A DNA stretch of 64,000 nucleotides from Cycas panzhihuaensis. Lineage: Eukaryota > Cycadophyta. Shown piece by piece: positions 1-12,935 of the stretch. The DNA lies in NCBI GenBank assembly GCA_023213395.1, contig CM041465.1, forward strand, positions 7,502,001 through 7,566,000, read 5' to 3'. Numbering within the stretch: the first letter of the stretch is position 1; every line of letters begins with the position of its first letter. The notes below the pieces were generated by a model. It was not told where the DNA came from and did not search any database. It saw only the letters and a list, made by a program, of their open reading frames with translations. The translations under genes and the position numbers were made by a program.

Positions 1-617
1 CAATTATGAAGTTATTTTACTTGATATAATAAGGATTTATCCTTTTTAATAGAACTTAAGATGGAAGAGACCAATCTCATTAAGGATTAAACCACAGGAA
101 AGAAAGGAAATCAAAATCACGATGTCTTCAAATATAATGGGAAGACGATAGAATGAGTACTCACTTTAGAATATAGATAGAGAGAATCAAGGATAATAAA
201 AATAATAAAAAGAAAATAGTAGGTGATATATGACCAAGAAGGAATCCTCAAGGTGAAAGACTAGTAAGTGAAAGTATAATCTAAGCAAATGATGAAGTGT
301 CTAAAGCTGATGAACCAATCTCTCTTCTCAAAGATAAAAATAAATGATAGGGCTAGAAACCCAAATTCTCTCTCGAGTATAAAACTCAAAAGAGAAGAAG
401 ACCAAAACCTTGAAGAAGAGAAACCACAATCAATACAAATATTAGAAAGAGCAAAAGGCTTATATGGTCATAGGTAAAAACTTTAATGAAAGTAAGAACA
501 ACTTAAGAAAATATGAGAAAAGACTAAAGAAAAGAATTGCCCATAGTTTTAGCTAATTAGGCAAGAAGAGAGATTCAAAGCCATAGTTTATCCTCATTAT
601 AGAGGTAAGGAGTGCTA

Positions 618-1900
618 TTAGGCATAAAACTTTCTCAAATATTGAGAATTTATAGGCTTTTTGAATTTCAAACCTTCCATTGTTGAGATTCGATAGGTTT
701 CATTATTCAAATCTTTGATTACTAGATAAGGACTAACCCACTTAGGTGAAAATGTATGTTGTTTGTTATGGAGGTATTCTAACTTCAATACTTTATCAGT
801 AATATGGAAATTTTTGGACCTAAGTTACTTATCATGAATAACCTAGACTCTAACCTTAGATGCCATATTATTTTGCAAGGCTTGTAGATGAGTCTCATCT
901 AATTTTTCGAGCTCCAAGAGATGTGCTTCTCTTTGAAAGTCTTCATTAGTAAATTCTTTCAATGAGACACATAAAGAAGAAATTTCAACTTCTAATGGAA
1001 GGACAACTTCAACACCATAAACAAGAGAAAATGGTGTCATGCATGTAGCATTTCTAATTGAGGTTTTATAAGCCCATAACATTGAAAATAATTAAACATG
1101 CCAATCTCTATAGAAGGTTGTGACTGTTTTGGCTAAAGTCTTGTTATAGTCTTCAACTTGGCCATTCGCTTGAAGATGATAAGGGGCTAATAATCTATGG
1201 GTCATATGGAATTTCCTATATAATTCATTGACACGGGGATTACAAAATGAAGTCTCATTATCAATAATAATAATATCTAGTATCCTAAATCTACAAATGA
1301 TATGCTAGAAATCGAATGTAGCAACGATCTTTTTAGTAGTAGTGACTAATAGAATAACTTCACTCTATTTAGTAAAGTATTTAGTTATAGTTATAATAAA
1401 CTTATGACTATTAGATGATGCTAGAAAAATCTGACCAATGAGGTCAAAACCACATCGAGAGAAGAGCTAAGAGGAGATAAGGTTGCATAGGATTAATACT
1501 TTTCATATTTTTATATATAATAATGAGCATCCTTAAATAAGGTGGGCTAATAATAACCCATACAAAAAATACATTAGGCCATCAATTGACTGTCAAAATA
1601 TCCACCACATGTTCCTTCATGGGATTTTATCAAGGCTATAAGTGTTTTATCAGGAGAAAGATATCTCAACAGAATTCCATTGAAAGAACATATTTAAAGC
1701 ACATCATCAAGTAATAGATATTGCTTAGCAATGGCTTGAATTCGTCTTTTCTTCTTAGAGGTAGAAGAAGAAGGGAAAGATTAATCATAAAGATATGATT
1801 TAATTTCTCCATACCATAAATCTTTAGAAGGAACAACCTAAACAAGGAGAATGTGTTCGTCTAGAAGAGTATCATCAATAAGTTATTTGGTAGGATTAGG
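618..1900 (-). pseudogene. Integrase remnant of element A
   Basis: Integrase would join element cDNA to host DNA. Minus-strand translation gives the end of the catalytic core near 1170-1230, with APYHLQANGQVEDYNKTL; the catalytic Glu in VED is kept. It is followed by WAYKTSIRNATCMTPFSLVY and VEVVLPLEVEI (843-1082), the usual gypsy integrase C-terminal region. The polyprotein ends at a TAA at 618-620 after QYLRKFYA, matching the end GKFLKKFYT of element B3. There is no chromodomain, which fits Tat rather than chromovirus affiliation. Several stops and frame changes make it non-functional. Confidence 0.8.
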
Positions 1901-1959
1901 AAGAGGATCATTCATCATGATCTTTGCAATGACCATGCCTTTATTAGACTTTCTATTGA

Positions 1960-3175
1960 TGATTTGAAAATCAGACTCTTGTAGTAATAAGGACTATTTT
2001 CCTAATCGTCTAGTAAAATTGGCTTTGGTAAGTAAATATCTAATAGGGTTACACTAAACGATAAGATAGACCTTATTCCCAAGAAGGTAGTATTGCAACT
2101 TTTTAATATCAAAGATTAAAGTGAGGCATTACTTTGTAGGAAGGCGATAATAAAGTTCAATAGCCACTAAAGTCCTATTAATGAAATATATGACTTGTTC
2201 TTTACCAAAGTCATCCTCTTATACCAACATACCTACTAATGATTCTTTAGTAGATGAAGTATACATGATGAAAGGTTTACTAATCATTGGTGGGGTAAGC
2301 ATAGGTGCTGAGATTAAGGCTTACTTTAATTTATCAAAGGACTCTTAAACTTGAGGAATCCATTTCAGCTCAATGTCTTTCTTTAAGAGATTTGTGATAG
2401 GCTTGGTGTCTAAAGCAAAATTAGCAATAAAACATCTTAAGAAACCAAGTCTACCTAGGAAAGATTTAATCTTCTTCTAATTCTTAGGAGGAGGCATATC
2501 GATAATTTCCTTTATCTTATTAGGATTAATTGTAATCCTATCATGGGAAATAATGTTACCTAACATTCTTCCTGATATCACGATAAAAATGCATTTAGAT
2601 GGATTAAGATATAACCGGTATTTCCCATACCTTTCGAAGATTATCCTTAGATCATAGACATGATCACATCTTTCGTGAGAAAAATTAAGCATATCATCTA
2701 AGTACACGATAATGATATTACCAATCAAATCATGAAAAATATAAACCATTGCTCTTTAATAAGTAGCATCAGTACTTTTCAACCTAAAAGGCATGGCTTT
2801 ATACATGAAATTGCCCTAAGGAGTAGTGAATATAGTCTTATAACAATCTTGAGGTGAGATATAAATCTAATTGTAACCAGAAAAACCATCCATAAGAGAC
2901 ATCACCTCAAAACCAAATGTCTAATTCAAAATTAGATCAAGAAATGAGAGAGGAAAATTGCCCTTAGGACAAGTGTCATTAATATCCTGAAAGTTAATAC
3001 AAATTCAAATTGAACCATTTTTCTTTGCAATTGGAACTATATTAGAAACCCATTGAGAGTGATCAATACCCTCAATGAATGTAATTGCTAACAATTTCTC
3101 CACTTCTTATTTAATAGAAAAAGAGAGATATAGGTAAATATGACATTATTTTTGTTGTTTAGGTTTGACATTAGG
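1960..3175 (-). pseudogene. Reverse transcriptase/RNase H remnant of element A
   Basis: The 2477-2749 reading frame carries the RT active-site motif IIIVYLDDML (YLDD box), then LYLNPSKCIF and PNKIKEIIDMPPPKN, the usual gypsy RT thumb region. Upstream, 2760-3120 in minus translation shows remnants of the palm, and downstream 1975-2340 shows the RNase H pattern KPFIMYTSSTKESL, EQVIYFINRTL and LQYYLLGNKV. It lines up with B1 19244-20374 and B3 60445-61575. Frame changes and TAG/TAA stops occur throughout. Confidence 0.8.
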
Positions 3176-3180
3176 AATAA

Positions 3181-4080
3181 CTATGATATTATGCTTGATG
3201 ACTTAGGAATTAAGGCCATGCATATCTTTATAATCCCAAGCAAAGATTGAATGGAATTCATGAAAGAGATCTTTAAATTAAGTGATCTCTTGGGGAGTAC
3301 AACTAGTTCCCAACATAATAATCTTAGGGTATCACTGAGTTCTAAGTCAATATTAATAATTTGTTCTACAAGCATAACATTTCCCTCTTCAAAATGAGGA
3401 GGGGCAAGCTCTATAAAAGAAAGTATCTTATGAGGTTAAGAATGATTAACTAGTGGTGAATCAAGTTGTATGACTTTTGAAAAACCCAACTTATAATATC
3501 CATCTAGAAGATTAAGAGATGACCCTATTAAATGTTCAAGGATTTCCTCATCATTTTTGAAGTGATCAAGATGAAAAAGATTAATGAGGAGTAAATTTTT
3601 TGGTAGATTAGTAGACAAAGATGAGGGTCTAAAACATAAAGGAGAGTTAACCAAAGAGTCTAGTTAGGTATGAATAAACTCAATGATCAAAGGAAATTGA
3701 AAGGATAGAATAGGCATTTTGATAAATTCCCATGTCAATGTAAAGATTCTCTCAAAATCTTGATGATAAATGTGATGATCTTAATTAAACAAAGACATCA
3801 AGATGAGGGATGATGGAGAAGTATCCACAGAAGAATGGGGAGGAAAGGAAATAGTGGAAATTAAATTCATATCCTATACTCAAGCAGAGGTGCTTTGATT
3901 ACTTTGAAGTATACCAACTAAATTATTATCCTCATTTCTTGATTTTAAGTTGGGATGCCAATGCAACAACATCTTCTTTTTATGTTTATTCAACCATGTA
4001 ATAAAAAGAGGAGATTGAGAAAAGAGAGGCATAGCATCAATGGGCAAGCTGTGTGAAAGAAGAGTTATGTGACAAATCAA
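3181..4080 (-). pseudogene. Protease-RT linker of element A, ending at the LINE-1 insertion
   Basis: Minus translation of 3436-3654 contains FKNDEEILEHLIGSSLNLL and YYKLGFSKV. These align with YFEDDEALLEHLAGSVPNF and HHRLGHQKV in B3 (about 59992-60100) and with the equivalent stretch of B1. This is the acidic spacer between protease and RT in this family, with no known catalytic role. It is interrupted at 4092 by LINE-1 and resumes at 9491. Confidence 0.65.
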
Positions 4081-4092
4081 AGAAGGATTCAT
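4081..4092. repeat. Target-site duplication of LINE-1, left copy
   Basis: AGAAGGATTCAT occurs here and again at 9479-9490 directly after the A-tail. Two preceding A residues could extend it but cannot be separated from the tail. It marks one insertion event and lets the empty site in element A be read. Confidence 0.93.
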
Positions 4093-4096
4093 ATGG

Positions 4097-5077
4097 GTGC
4101 AACTTCCTAGGTTGTTGATGCATTTCTGGAATCCAGAGGTGATTAAAGGTGCGGCTAGGACAATTGGTCCTTTATTAGCATCAGATTTAGCGACAAGAAA
4201 TAGATCACAACTGATGAATGCTAGATTCTGTGTCCTAGCCAGGTTGGATTGTGACCTCCCAAAAGAAATTGATATCGAATTAGTAGGGAGGTTTATTAAA
4301 CAAAGAATATTGTATGAAGTGGAGGGTTTCAGGTGCTCGAAATGCAGAGGTAGAGGCAATTTACCCTTTCAATGCTTAGGTGTCTCAGACCTACTAAACA
4401 CTGATAAGGGAGAGGGTAGTAAAGAGAAAGAAGTAAAGGAGTTAGATGCGGCTAGTGGCGAGATCACAGCCATAGAGGCTATTAAGCCCTAAGAGGAGTT
4501 AGGCCAGATTTTGATCCAAGAACAAGGTCCAACATCGGTGAGCATTGAAGATCAGATAGTGGGACCTCAAAAGACCAACAAAATACTAGGTGTAGACATT
4601 GTCACAGTTGCTATTAAGACCCAAGGGGTCATGGTCCAGTCCCTGATTCAAGAACAAGGCCATATAGTGGGGAGCATTGAAGACTAAGCAGAGGGACTCC
4701 CAAGGCTTGATGATCAAGCTAGTGAATTAGAGGTTGACCCAGTCTTGTCAGTGCAAGCGAAGGAGTTTAACTGGGACGAGGAAGATTACTTCTCAGAAGC
4801 AGAGGAGGGGAGGGTACAAAAGCTAAACCAAGGGGAGGGGATGGCTGGGAAAGTAGTAGAGGGGGCTGGGAGAAGGGATGTTCAGGGGAAAGTAGGAGGA
4901 GCCAGAAAATGGATTTCTAAAGATAAAAGTAGAACTTTAGAACAAAAAAAGGTTCCTGATTTTGGCATTGAGAAGAGAGCTGGAAGGCCACCTAAAAAGG
5001 TGACTAAGGAAAAGGAAACAGTGGCCCAAATAGACCTGGGGATCCCAAGTACTCTTAAGGAGGGGGGGAGGGTTTGA
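4097..5077 (+). pseudogene. LINE-1 ORF1 (gag-like, DUF4283/zinc-knuckle type), 5'-truncated
   Basis: ORF1 proteins of plant L1 elements bind the element RNA. One frame runs 4097-5077, broken by TAA at 4490-4492 and another TAA near 4685. The first part has HFWNPEVIKGAARTIGPLLA and ARLDCDLPKEIDIEL, typical of the DUF4283 region, followed by a zinc-knuckle-like FRCSKCRGRGNLPFQC at about 4328-4375. The knuckle His is replaced by Asn (CX2CX4NX4C). LINE-2 keeps the His. The C-terminal half is charged, low-complexity sequence. The N-terminus is missing because the insertion is truncated. Confidence 0.85.
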
Positions 5078-5130
5078 AGGCCCCCTCCTTAGAAGCAGGA
5101 AGGGATGATTAAAAAGGTTCTAGTATGACC

Positions 5131-8100
5131 ATGAAGGTTTTATCCTGGAATATAAGGGGTCTTAACACCCCATCAAGCAAAGAATGGTCAAGGAAATGAG
5201 AATCAGGATGAGTGTGGATGTAGTTCTATTACAGGAGACAAAAATTGAACAAAAAAAGGAGTTAGAGGTATTTAAGAAGATTTGGAGGAAGGGGGTAAGC
5301 AGTATCTTAGAGGGACTAACAAGCTCTGGGGGGTTGGCTTCTCTCTAGAACCCAGATAAGTGGAAAGGTTCTGAGGTAGCAAAATATGAACATTTCATCA
5401 CACTTTGTCTAGTTTGTACGAGGACAAACAGACCTTGTTAGATAACCAATGTATATGCCCCTACAATGATGGAGGGTAGGAAGAGGTTATGGGAAAGAAT
5501 AATGGAGGAATACAAGGGATGGAATGGTCCTTGGTTGGTGGCTGGGGATTTCAACACAGCTCTTAATCCAGAGGAAAAGAAAGGGGGCCAAGAGGGATGG
5601 TCCAGGAGTATGTCTAATTTCAGGGAATTCCTGCAATCTAGTGGTCTTATGGATATTCCCTTAAGGGGAGCCAAGTACACCTGGTCTAATAGGAGATTGG
5701 GCCATAATCATATCTAGATCAGGTTAGACAGAATATTATGCAATTATGAATGGGCCTACCAGTTTGAGGACATCAAGCTTGAGGTTCTCCCGAAAGTAGC
5801 CTCAGATCATTCCCCTTTGGTTCTAGAGTCTTCCTATCTAGGATTATAAGGAGGGGCCCCATTCTGCTTTGAATTAATATGGCAACAACATCCTGATCTT
5901 AGAGAGAAGATCAGTGAATGGTGGGGATACACGATGCCAGGGTTCTTTATGTTCAAATTTTTGAAAAGACTAGACTAGGTCAAAAAACAGATTAAATTAT
6001 GGAACAATGAGGTGTTCAATAATATCTTCGAAGATAAGCAAACCTTGTGGGAGGAATTGAAGAGGATATAATAAAGGATCTAGATTGAGGGTAGGTCACA
6101 GGACCTGGATCAACTAGATCATTTAACCTCCAAAAGATTGGAGGAGGTATTGTCTAGGGAGGAAATATACTGGAAGCAGAAATCAAGGGAACAATGGATT
6201 AAGGTGAGAGACATGAACACCAAGTTCTTTCACTTGTCAACATTGAAACATAAGTCCTATAATAGAATAAGTAAAATACGTGGTAAGGATGGTGTCATGA
6301 AGGATACTGAAGATCAGATAAGAGGTATAGTGATGGATTATTTTAAAGAGTTGCTAGCAAAACCTAGTTGTCAGGATCTGGAGTTAAGGGCAAATCTGAT
6401 GCAACATATTCTGAGTGTTCTTAGTGATGCCCAGAATAGGAAACTAATAGAACCGCTATCATTAGATGAAGTTGAGAAGGTCGTCTTTAAAATGGGGAGG
6501 GATAAAGCCCCTAGGCCGAACGGGTTTCCACTGGGTTTTTATCAGGAGTATTGGGACATTATAAAGGATGACCTAATCTTGGCATTGAATGAGTTCTTCC
6601 AAAGGAAAACTATCTTGAAAGAATGACAGGCGACCTTTCTAGTTTTGATTCCCAAAAAAGAAGGGGTGGAAGCAATGGAGGACTTTAGGCCGATAAGCTT
6701 ATGTAATGTAAAATATAAGATTTTAGCTAAAGTGCTAGTGAACTGCCTTAGAGAATGCTTACTGCTTATTATCTTGCCCAATCAGGATGGTTTCGTGATG
6801 GGCAGATAAATTATGGATGGGATAATAATGGTTCATGAAACAATACACTTAACCTATCATAGGAAAGAAGTAGGGATGATTATAAAAATAGACATGTCTA
6901 AAGCCTACGATCGGGTGGCCTGGGACTGCCTACTGGAATGCCTCAAAGTGTTTAACTTCGGGGAGGCTTGGAGGGGATGGATGAGATGCTGTATCTCTAG
7001 TATTTTCTTTTCGGTATTAATTAATGGTAGATCGACTCCTTTTTTTCCTGGTTATAGGGCACTAAGGCAAGGAGATCCATTGTCCCCATTCCTTTTTATC
7101 ATAATGGCTGAAATATTAGGAAGGGCTACCGAGGTAGCTAAGAGATTAAGGTGGGTCTTTGGTCTGAAGCCTTCCTCCAACTTAGAAAATATTGTTCATC
7201 ACCAGTTTGTGGACGATAACATTTTTTTGAGTACGGCCTCCCTTGATGAGGCACAGGCACTGAAACATGGTCTCCGGGCCTATGAGAGGGCCTCAAATCA
7301 AAGATTCAACTTTGACAAGAGCTCTGTCTTCTTCATCAATACCTCCAAGATGCTCCAAAGACAGATAAGTAGAATCTTGGAGATTCCCACTAGAAATCTT
7401 CCCAGTTCTTACTTAGGGATGCCTCTTTTCATGGGAAGGATGTGTAAGAATATATGGGATCCTATTGTTAGGAGGTTCAATAGGAAGCTGGTAGGTTGGA
7501 AAGGAGCGATACTTAGTTGGGCAGGAAAGATCCAACTAGTTGTGGCCTCTCTTCAAAGTATCCTAGTTTTCCAAATGTCATTATTCAAGATGTTGACCAA
7601 GATCATTTTAGCCCTCGAGGGCATAATAAAGAGATTCCTTTGGTCTGGGTCTAAGGACAAAGACAGATTTCACTTGGTATCTTGGGAGAAGGTCTGTAAG
7701 CCCAAGTGGGCGGGCAGGCTAAATGTAAGGAGACTAGGACTACTAAATGAAGTCCTCCTAGCTAAAGTGGGATGGAGATTAGCTTAAGAGGAAGGAACCT
7801 TATGGGGAGAAATATTAGCTAGAAAATATATGGAGGGCAAGCATTTCCTGAAGGATGAGGTAGGTGAGATCAACAGATCTCCCATTTGGAACACTTTATG
7901 GTCATCGCATATGATCCTGAGAAATGGCTTATGATGGAAATTGGGGGATGGTGAAAGGATAAGATTTTGGGAAGACAAATGGTGTGGTTCTTCAAGGCTG
8001 GTTGAGCTCCCAAATATCGATAATCTGCAAAGAGCCTATGAGGATATATATAGCACACTTGTAAAACACTATTGGGTAGGTGTGGGCAAGAACAGGCAAT

Positions 8101-9358
8101 GGAGAACGTTTGAAGACCTGGAAGGATTTGAAGAGGAAATTCAGAGAGTAAAAGAGGTATTAAATCAATAGTATATTCCTAAGAGGACACCTCCAGATTC
8201 CATAGTTTGGGCTTTGTCACCTTCAGGAGCATACTCGGTTAAAGATGGATACAAGTCCCTGTCAAAGAGAGAAGGATGGTCTAAGAATGACATGCTGGCT
8301 AGAGTTTGGAAATTGGGGCTTATTCCAAAGGTGGTCACCTTTGGTGGTTATGTTTATAAAATAATATCCTAACAATAGATAATCTGTAGAAGCGAGGTAT
8401 GTATGTGGTGAACAGATGCGAGTTATGCAGGGAGGAGGTTGAGTCGGTGGACCACTTAAGTATACACTGCCCCTACTCGAGAGGGATTTAGAGTGGCTTC
8501 TGGTCTAGATTAGGATTAGATTAGGTTCTTTCCATGTCCCTGAGGGATCAATGGATATCCTGGGTGTCCCCTTTCAAGAGTAAAACGTTGGGAAGATTTT
8601 GGAAGCTAATTCTTCCAATAGGCACTTGGAATATATGGAAGGAGTGAAATAGGAGAATATTCCAAGGAAAGGAGTTGGAGGAAGAAAAGCTGTTTGATAT
8701 GACCAGAAGGGGCATTCTAGAGATGTTAAAACCCCCCAAGGAGGATAGGATTCCTTTGAGGGAGGAAAGCACCCTAAATCATTGAGGTATAGGTCATCTG
8801 AGGGGCAGGATTGAGAAAAGGAAGGAAATGGTTTGGACACCGCCCGATGCAACAAGGATTAAAATAAATTTTGATGGTGTAGCTAAAGGGAATCCCGGGG
8901 AGGCCGGGATAGGTGGAATGTGTAGGGATCATACGGGTAATGTGATATGGGCATTTGTTGAATATTATGGCTGTCAATCGAACCATGGAGCGGAGGTGAG
9001 GGTTATGAATAAGGCTGTGATTATGCTGGAGGAGATGGAGGAACAAAAAGTCATTATTGAAGGTGATTCGATGATAGTGATCAAGAGTCTAAAGGAGGAA
9101 ACGAAATTGGAATGGAGCACTGGGGAGCTCATTAAGGATGCACAAGATATACTGAGATCCAAATAGATTGTTCAGATCCAACACATGTACAAGGAAGGAA
9201 ACAAGGTGGTGGACTGGTTAGAAAATTGGGCAGTGGCAAATAAAAGGAATAGGGAATAGAAAAAGAACTTCCCGAAGGAGCTTTTGAGTCTGACTAGAAT
9301 AGAATCTTTTAGACATAATAGTGTCAGGTAGGACGAGAATGGAGAATTCTTAGAGTGA
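5131..9358 (+). pseudogene. LINE-1 ORF2: endonuclease, reverse transcriptase, RNase H
   Basis: ORF2 would nick target DNA and copy the RNA. The start ATG at 5131 opens MKVLSWNIRGLNTPS, an APE-type endonuclease N-terminus. A frame shift near 5172 follows. Downstream are LVAGDFNTALNP (about 5536-5570) and SDHSPLVLES (about 5805-5830). RT motifs are DKAPRPNGFPLGFY (about 6505), KIDMSKAYDRVAWDC (6885), RQGDPLSPFLFI (7066) and HQFVDDNIFL (7200). The catalytic box is FVDD rather than the commoner FADD/YADD. The best-kept RT frame is 6813-7787. RNase H closes the protein (8828-9166) and the stop is TGA at 9356-9358. Stops such as CTCTAGAAC for a Trp codon fit CHG decay. Confidence 0.92.
8828..9166 (+). 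pseudogene. RNase H domain of LINE-1 ORF2
   Basis: The frame contains IKINFDGVAKGNPGEAGIGG (catalytic Asp in NFDG), NHGAEVRVMNKAV (Glu) and IIEGDSMIVIKSL (Asp). This is the RVT_3-type RNase H that ends many plant L1 ORF2 proteins and degrades the RNA strand after copying. A TAG at 9164-9166 (former CAG) interrupts it; the frame continues with KEGNKVVDWLENWA to the true stop at 9358. Confidence 0.9.
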
Positions 9359-9458
9359 GCTAGACCATGGGCTTGTCATGGTCATCTTTCTTAGGCTGGT
9401 TAGCCCTTGATGTATAAGGTTTGGGGACTTGGCAAAAAATCCCTTCTAATATTATTTT

Positions 9459-9478
9459 TTACCTTACCAAAAAAAAAA
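9459..9478 (+). other. LINE-1 3' terminus and poly(A)
   Basis: TTACCTTACC followed by an A-run. LINE-2 on the other strand ends in TTTACCTTATC plus an A-run (30106-30127), so the two share a 3' signature even though their ORFs have diverged. Confidence 0.8.
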
Positions 9479-9490
9479 AGAAGGATTCAT
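9479..9490. repeat. Target-site duplication of LINE-1, right copy
   Basis: Exact second copy of AGAAGGATTCAT (4081-4092), abutting the poly(A) run. Element A sequence continues from 9491. Confidence 0.93.
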
Positions 9491-10400
9491 AATAAAAGGA
9501 ACTAAAGCATTTACCCTCATAAGAAAACACAAAACCTATGAGAAATGAGTTTGAATAGGAGGGGAATATTCACATTAATAGCTTTTCCCATAGGTATTTC
9601 CTTATAAGGCATAATAGAATATGAAATTGCTTCTTCATTGCGAGAGGAAGAAGAAACCAAATACTAACTAGTCAGACCTAAAGACCAAGAAGTAGATGAG
9701 GGACCTCATGAAATAGAAATAATCTCCACCAAATCACCATCTTTTACTTCTCTTTGAGTAGAAGGAGTTTTAATGATGAAGTATTGGCCTAAACTTAATG
9801 ATTAGAAGAAGTACTCCAAAGAATTAGATGATTGATTAAGCTCAGAAAGTGTCTCAATAAGAGGGACTAGCTATTTGATAAGTTTTGGTTTTGCTTTATA
9901 ATTTTTAATTATCCCTCATGAATGAACCTAAGTCCACCAAAGAGGGAAGAACAAACTAAAACCATTTGGGTAATTCATGGTCTACCCAAAAGGATGTTAT
10001 ATTCTAAATCAAGATCAATAATGGTCAATTTAGTAAGAATCATATTTTCTTCTAAAGTAAGAGGGAGAGTGACTTGACCAAGGGGCACTTTCTTATTTTT
10101 GTTATATCCTTGATAAATCCACTCACATAAGTTAAAAACTAAAATTTCCAAGTCCTCAATAAGGTAAAGAAGGATTACATTAATGAAAGATCCCTTATCA
10201 ATGACAACTCATTTAATATTGATATCATCCTTTATTATCTCAATATAAAATGGAGGTATGTCATTTGGCACATAAGTAGAAAGATTAAACATAGTGGCTA
10301 TGTCAAAGGAAAGTGTGGAAGTAGATGAAGAGATTACAACATGAATTCCTAATATATCAAACAAGAGCTAACATTGCTCAAGGTAATACTTTAATAAATC
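9491..10400 (-). pseudogene. Aspartic protease region of element A
   Basis: Around 10173-10207 the minus strand reads VVIDKGSFINVI. This corresponds to the VDNGSSVNVMP active-site segment of B1 (about 21450-21480) and B2 (51300-51330). The residue after the catalytic Asp is Lys here, where the B copies have Asn. The flanking DNA is full of stops and only this core is recognisable. It lies directly right of LINE-1, in the position expected if the LINE entered just downstream of protease. Confidence 0.6.
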
Positions 10401-11039
10401 AATAACTAAAATACTATCAGGAATGGTCTTTACCTCATCAACTAAAGAGAATTATCCATCCTTTATATTAGAAGGAATAAACCTAAACCTGATGGGATGT
10501 GGGGGTACAAGAGGTAAGGAGTTAGGATTCTTTACCATCAAATCATTAGATGATTTAGATGGACCTGCACTCTTTGTTGTCTCCACCATATTAATTATTC
10601 TCTTAGTCTCACCACCTTTGGGAAATGGGTAAGCTTGATTACTAGTTCTTTTCACAAAAGGATTAGGAGTAGTAGTAGTCTTCTTTGATGAATTAGAACT
10701 TGAAGGCTCATCTTCATTATCTTGAACCTGTTTTTCTTTACCCTTATCATATTTATTTCTTTATCCTTTTGTTGAGGTAAGGGGTCCTTATGAATCATCT
10801 AATCTTGAGATACTTTGGAGGAATGATTTAATTCAACATTTATTTTCTATGTCATAGCTTGAACCAAGTGATATTCACTTCTGTCATGGGCATCAATTTA
10901 ATGATATGAACACTATTTTGTCTTTCTAAAAAAAGGAGGAGGTAGAGGAGGAGTTTGTTTCTTCCTTCCTTTAGTAAGATGAATTACTTTTGTCTCTTGG
11001 GAAGGCTAATTTTGAGAAGGATTATTAACACACAGTTGA

Positions 11040-12727
11040 GTATTGTTTGCACACTCCAACAATCTAATAGAAGAAGTTAAGTGATTGTAGTTAGGTTTAG
11101 GATGGAAAGCCTTAGTTGTTTATACAATTTCTATAGAGGGACCAAGTTTCCCAGTCTTCTTAATACTTGCCTGAATCTCAACTATTTTTAAAGCTAAATA
11201 ATAATTGACAACTTCTTTATAGGTTTGAGGGCTAAGCTTAATAACTTTAAGATGTACGTGTGGCCTCAAAGCATTAGTAAACATATCGAATAAGAGACTA
11301 AGATTAAGACATGGGTGACATGTATGTACTTAGTCTTAAAATCTTCTCACAAAGTCTCTAGAAGTTTCATCATGGTTTTTTTTGATAACCAAAATGGATT
11401 TGATGCCAAATTTGAACAATCTTGCTACATTAAAATAATTGATAAAAGAGTCAACTAATTATTGAAATGAGAGGATAGAAGCTAAGGGAAGTTGATAAAA
11501 CTATTTCAAGGCATCACCTTAAAGTGATTTAGGAAACATGTGCATCATGAAGTAATCATACAATATAAAATCCACATAAGCAAGTGTAAATGCTTGTATA
11601 TGAGAGGTGGGATCTTGGGAAGAGTCACCTGAGAATTTAAGTAGTTTAGGAAGGAATGGAGGCATAGGAGATAAAAGAACCTCATATGGAAAAAGAGACT
11701 TCATGTAGTCAAGAAAATATTTCCTTGTCCTCAATGTGGTAGTACATTCAGACAAGGATGATGAATGTTGATTAGTAGAGGGAACAGGTTGTTGTTGTTG
11801 TTGTTGTTGAGGAAAAGAATACGATGGAAGAGTAGATGGAGGATTAAACCAAGCTATGGGATTAACCAAAGAATTGGTTTATGGAAAATGATATTAAGAA
11901 AGGGTGGGATTGAATGAAGGAAAAGGGATTAGTTTTTAGGTGGATCTAGGAAGATGTGATGAAGAAGTAGGATTAGGGAGCCTCAAAACTTGAGATTCAC
12001 TAATAGAAACATGGGGGTGAATTGGATGAGTATAAGAAACATGTTAGGAAGGAGGAGCCACATTAAGTGTTCTAAAAGAAGAAGCATAAGGTATAATGCC
12101 TTGCGGTACAATTATATGGGATGTGTAAATTAGTAATTAAGTGGAGGATGAGATAAGATAAGAGGAGGCAACCCTAGTGGAATAGGTACGAATAGGTTAT
12201 GAGGTTGATGAAGGTAAACCTACTTAGTAAGAGATAGGAGGATAAGAAGGACTAGGGTTACCTTAGATGGGAATAGTAGAAGTATCTTGGTATATGGAAG
12301 GGACCACACAAGGAGAATGGATTTAAACCTATAATCTAAAAGAGGAAGGAAGGGGTTGAGAATGAACCAACCTATAATCTTTGACTTCCTTTAAAGGAGG
12401 AGAATGAAGTCTTAGTGAAGGAGAGTAAGAAGGTAGGGGAGATCCAATGATATTTAGAGCAATTGAAGGCTCAACTTAAATGGACTCATACTCCTCACAT
12501 AACGGATAAAATTAGCGATTCTGCGTAGAGGATGTCATAGTATGAGTTTTTAGATAAAAAGGGTCTTGATATCTGGGCATGTAAAGTAGAGTAGGGACCC
12601 TAGTCAGAACCGACTCAAAATATAATGGATGTGCTTGAACAGGGAGTGGTTCTTCTTATGTAAAAGAAGGATTTCCAAAAGAAGGATGACTACATAATTG
12701 ATATGGTTTTAGGCACCCTTGCTTCAT
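11040..12727 (-). pseudogene. gag remnant of element A
   Basis: The best frame, 11519-11869, has a polyglutamine run (CAA repeats near 11786-11806), then LPKLLKFSGDSSQDPTSHIQ and YVDFILYDYFMMHMFPKSL. This matches the Tat-type gag of B3 (EVPKFDGTSSQDP followed by YWAYDHILMKLFP, about 57536-57655). The gag protein would form the virus-like particle. The proposed ATG near 12725-12727 is by alignment with the B3 gag start only. Many stops interrupt it. Confidence 0.65.
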
Positions 12728-12935
12728 AGGTGTTTTATATAACTGGGTTAAATCTTTAGGAGGGTAAACATAAGTGTCATGAGCATGATGTTCTAAAGAA
12801 TCAACATAGGAAGATGAAACCTCATGAGAAAAATATGAGGATTAGGTTTGAAAGTCAGGTAGGAGACCTTAAAGTCTTAAGGATCACCTAGGAGTGGGTG
12901 TAGTAGTTTCTATCACTTTAAATAAAAGGATAAGT

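Larger units (their letters stand above)
4093..9478 (+). mobile_element. LINE-1: 5'-truncated L1-type LINE inserted in element A
   Basis: A non-LTR retrotransposon with two ORFs: ORF1 (RNA-binding) and ORF2 (endonuclease-RT-RNase H). It is bounded by the 12-base duplication AGAAGGATTCAT at 4081-4092 and 9479-9490 and ends in TTACCTTACC plus an A-run. Its left end starts inside ORF1, so the 5' UTR and ORF1 start are missing, the usual result of incomplete target-primed reverse transcription. The gypsy frames flanking it are on the opposite strand and resume after it. ORF2 has many TAG stops and a few frame shifts, so it is an old copy. Confidence 0.93.

Noticed and set aside
3880-4359. 159-codon minus frame
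   Set aside because: It crosses the LINE-1 left junction and is the reverse strand of LINE-1 ORF1.
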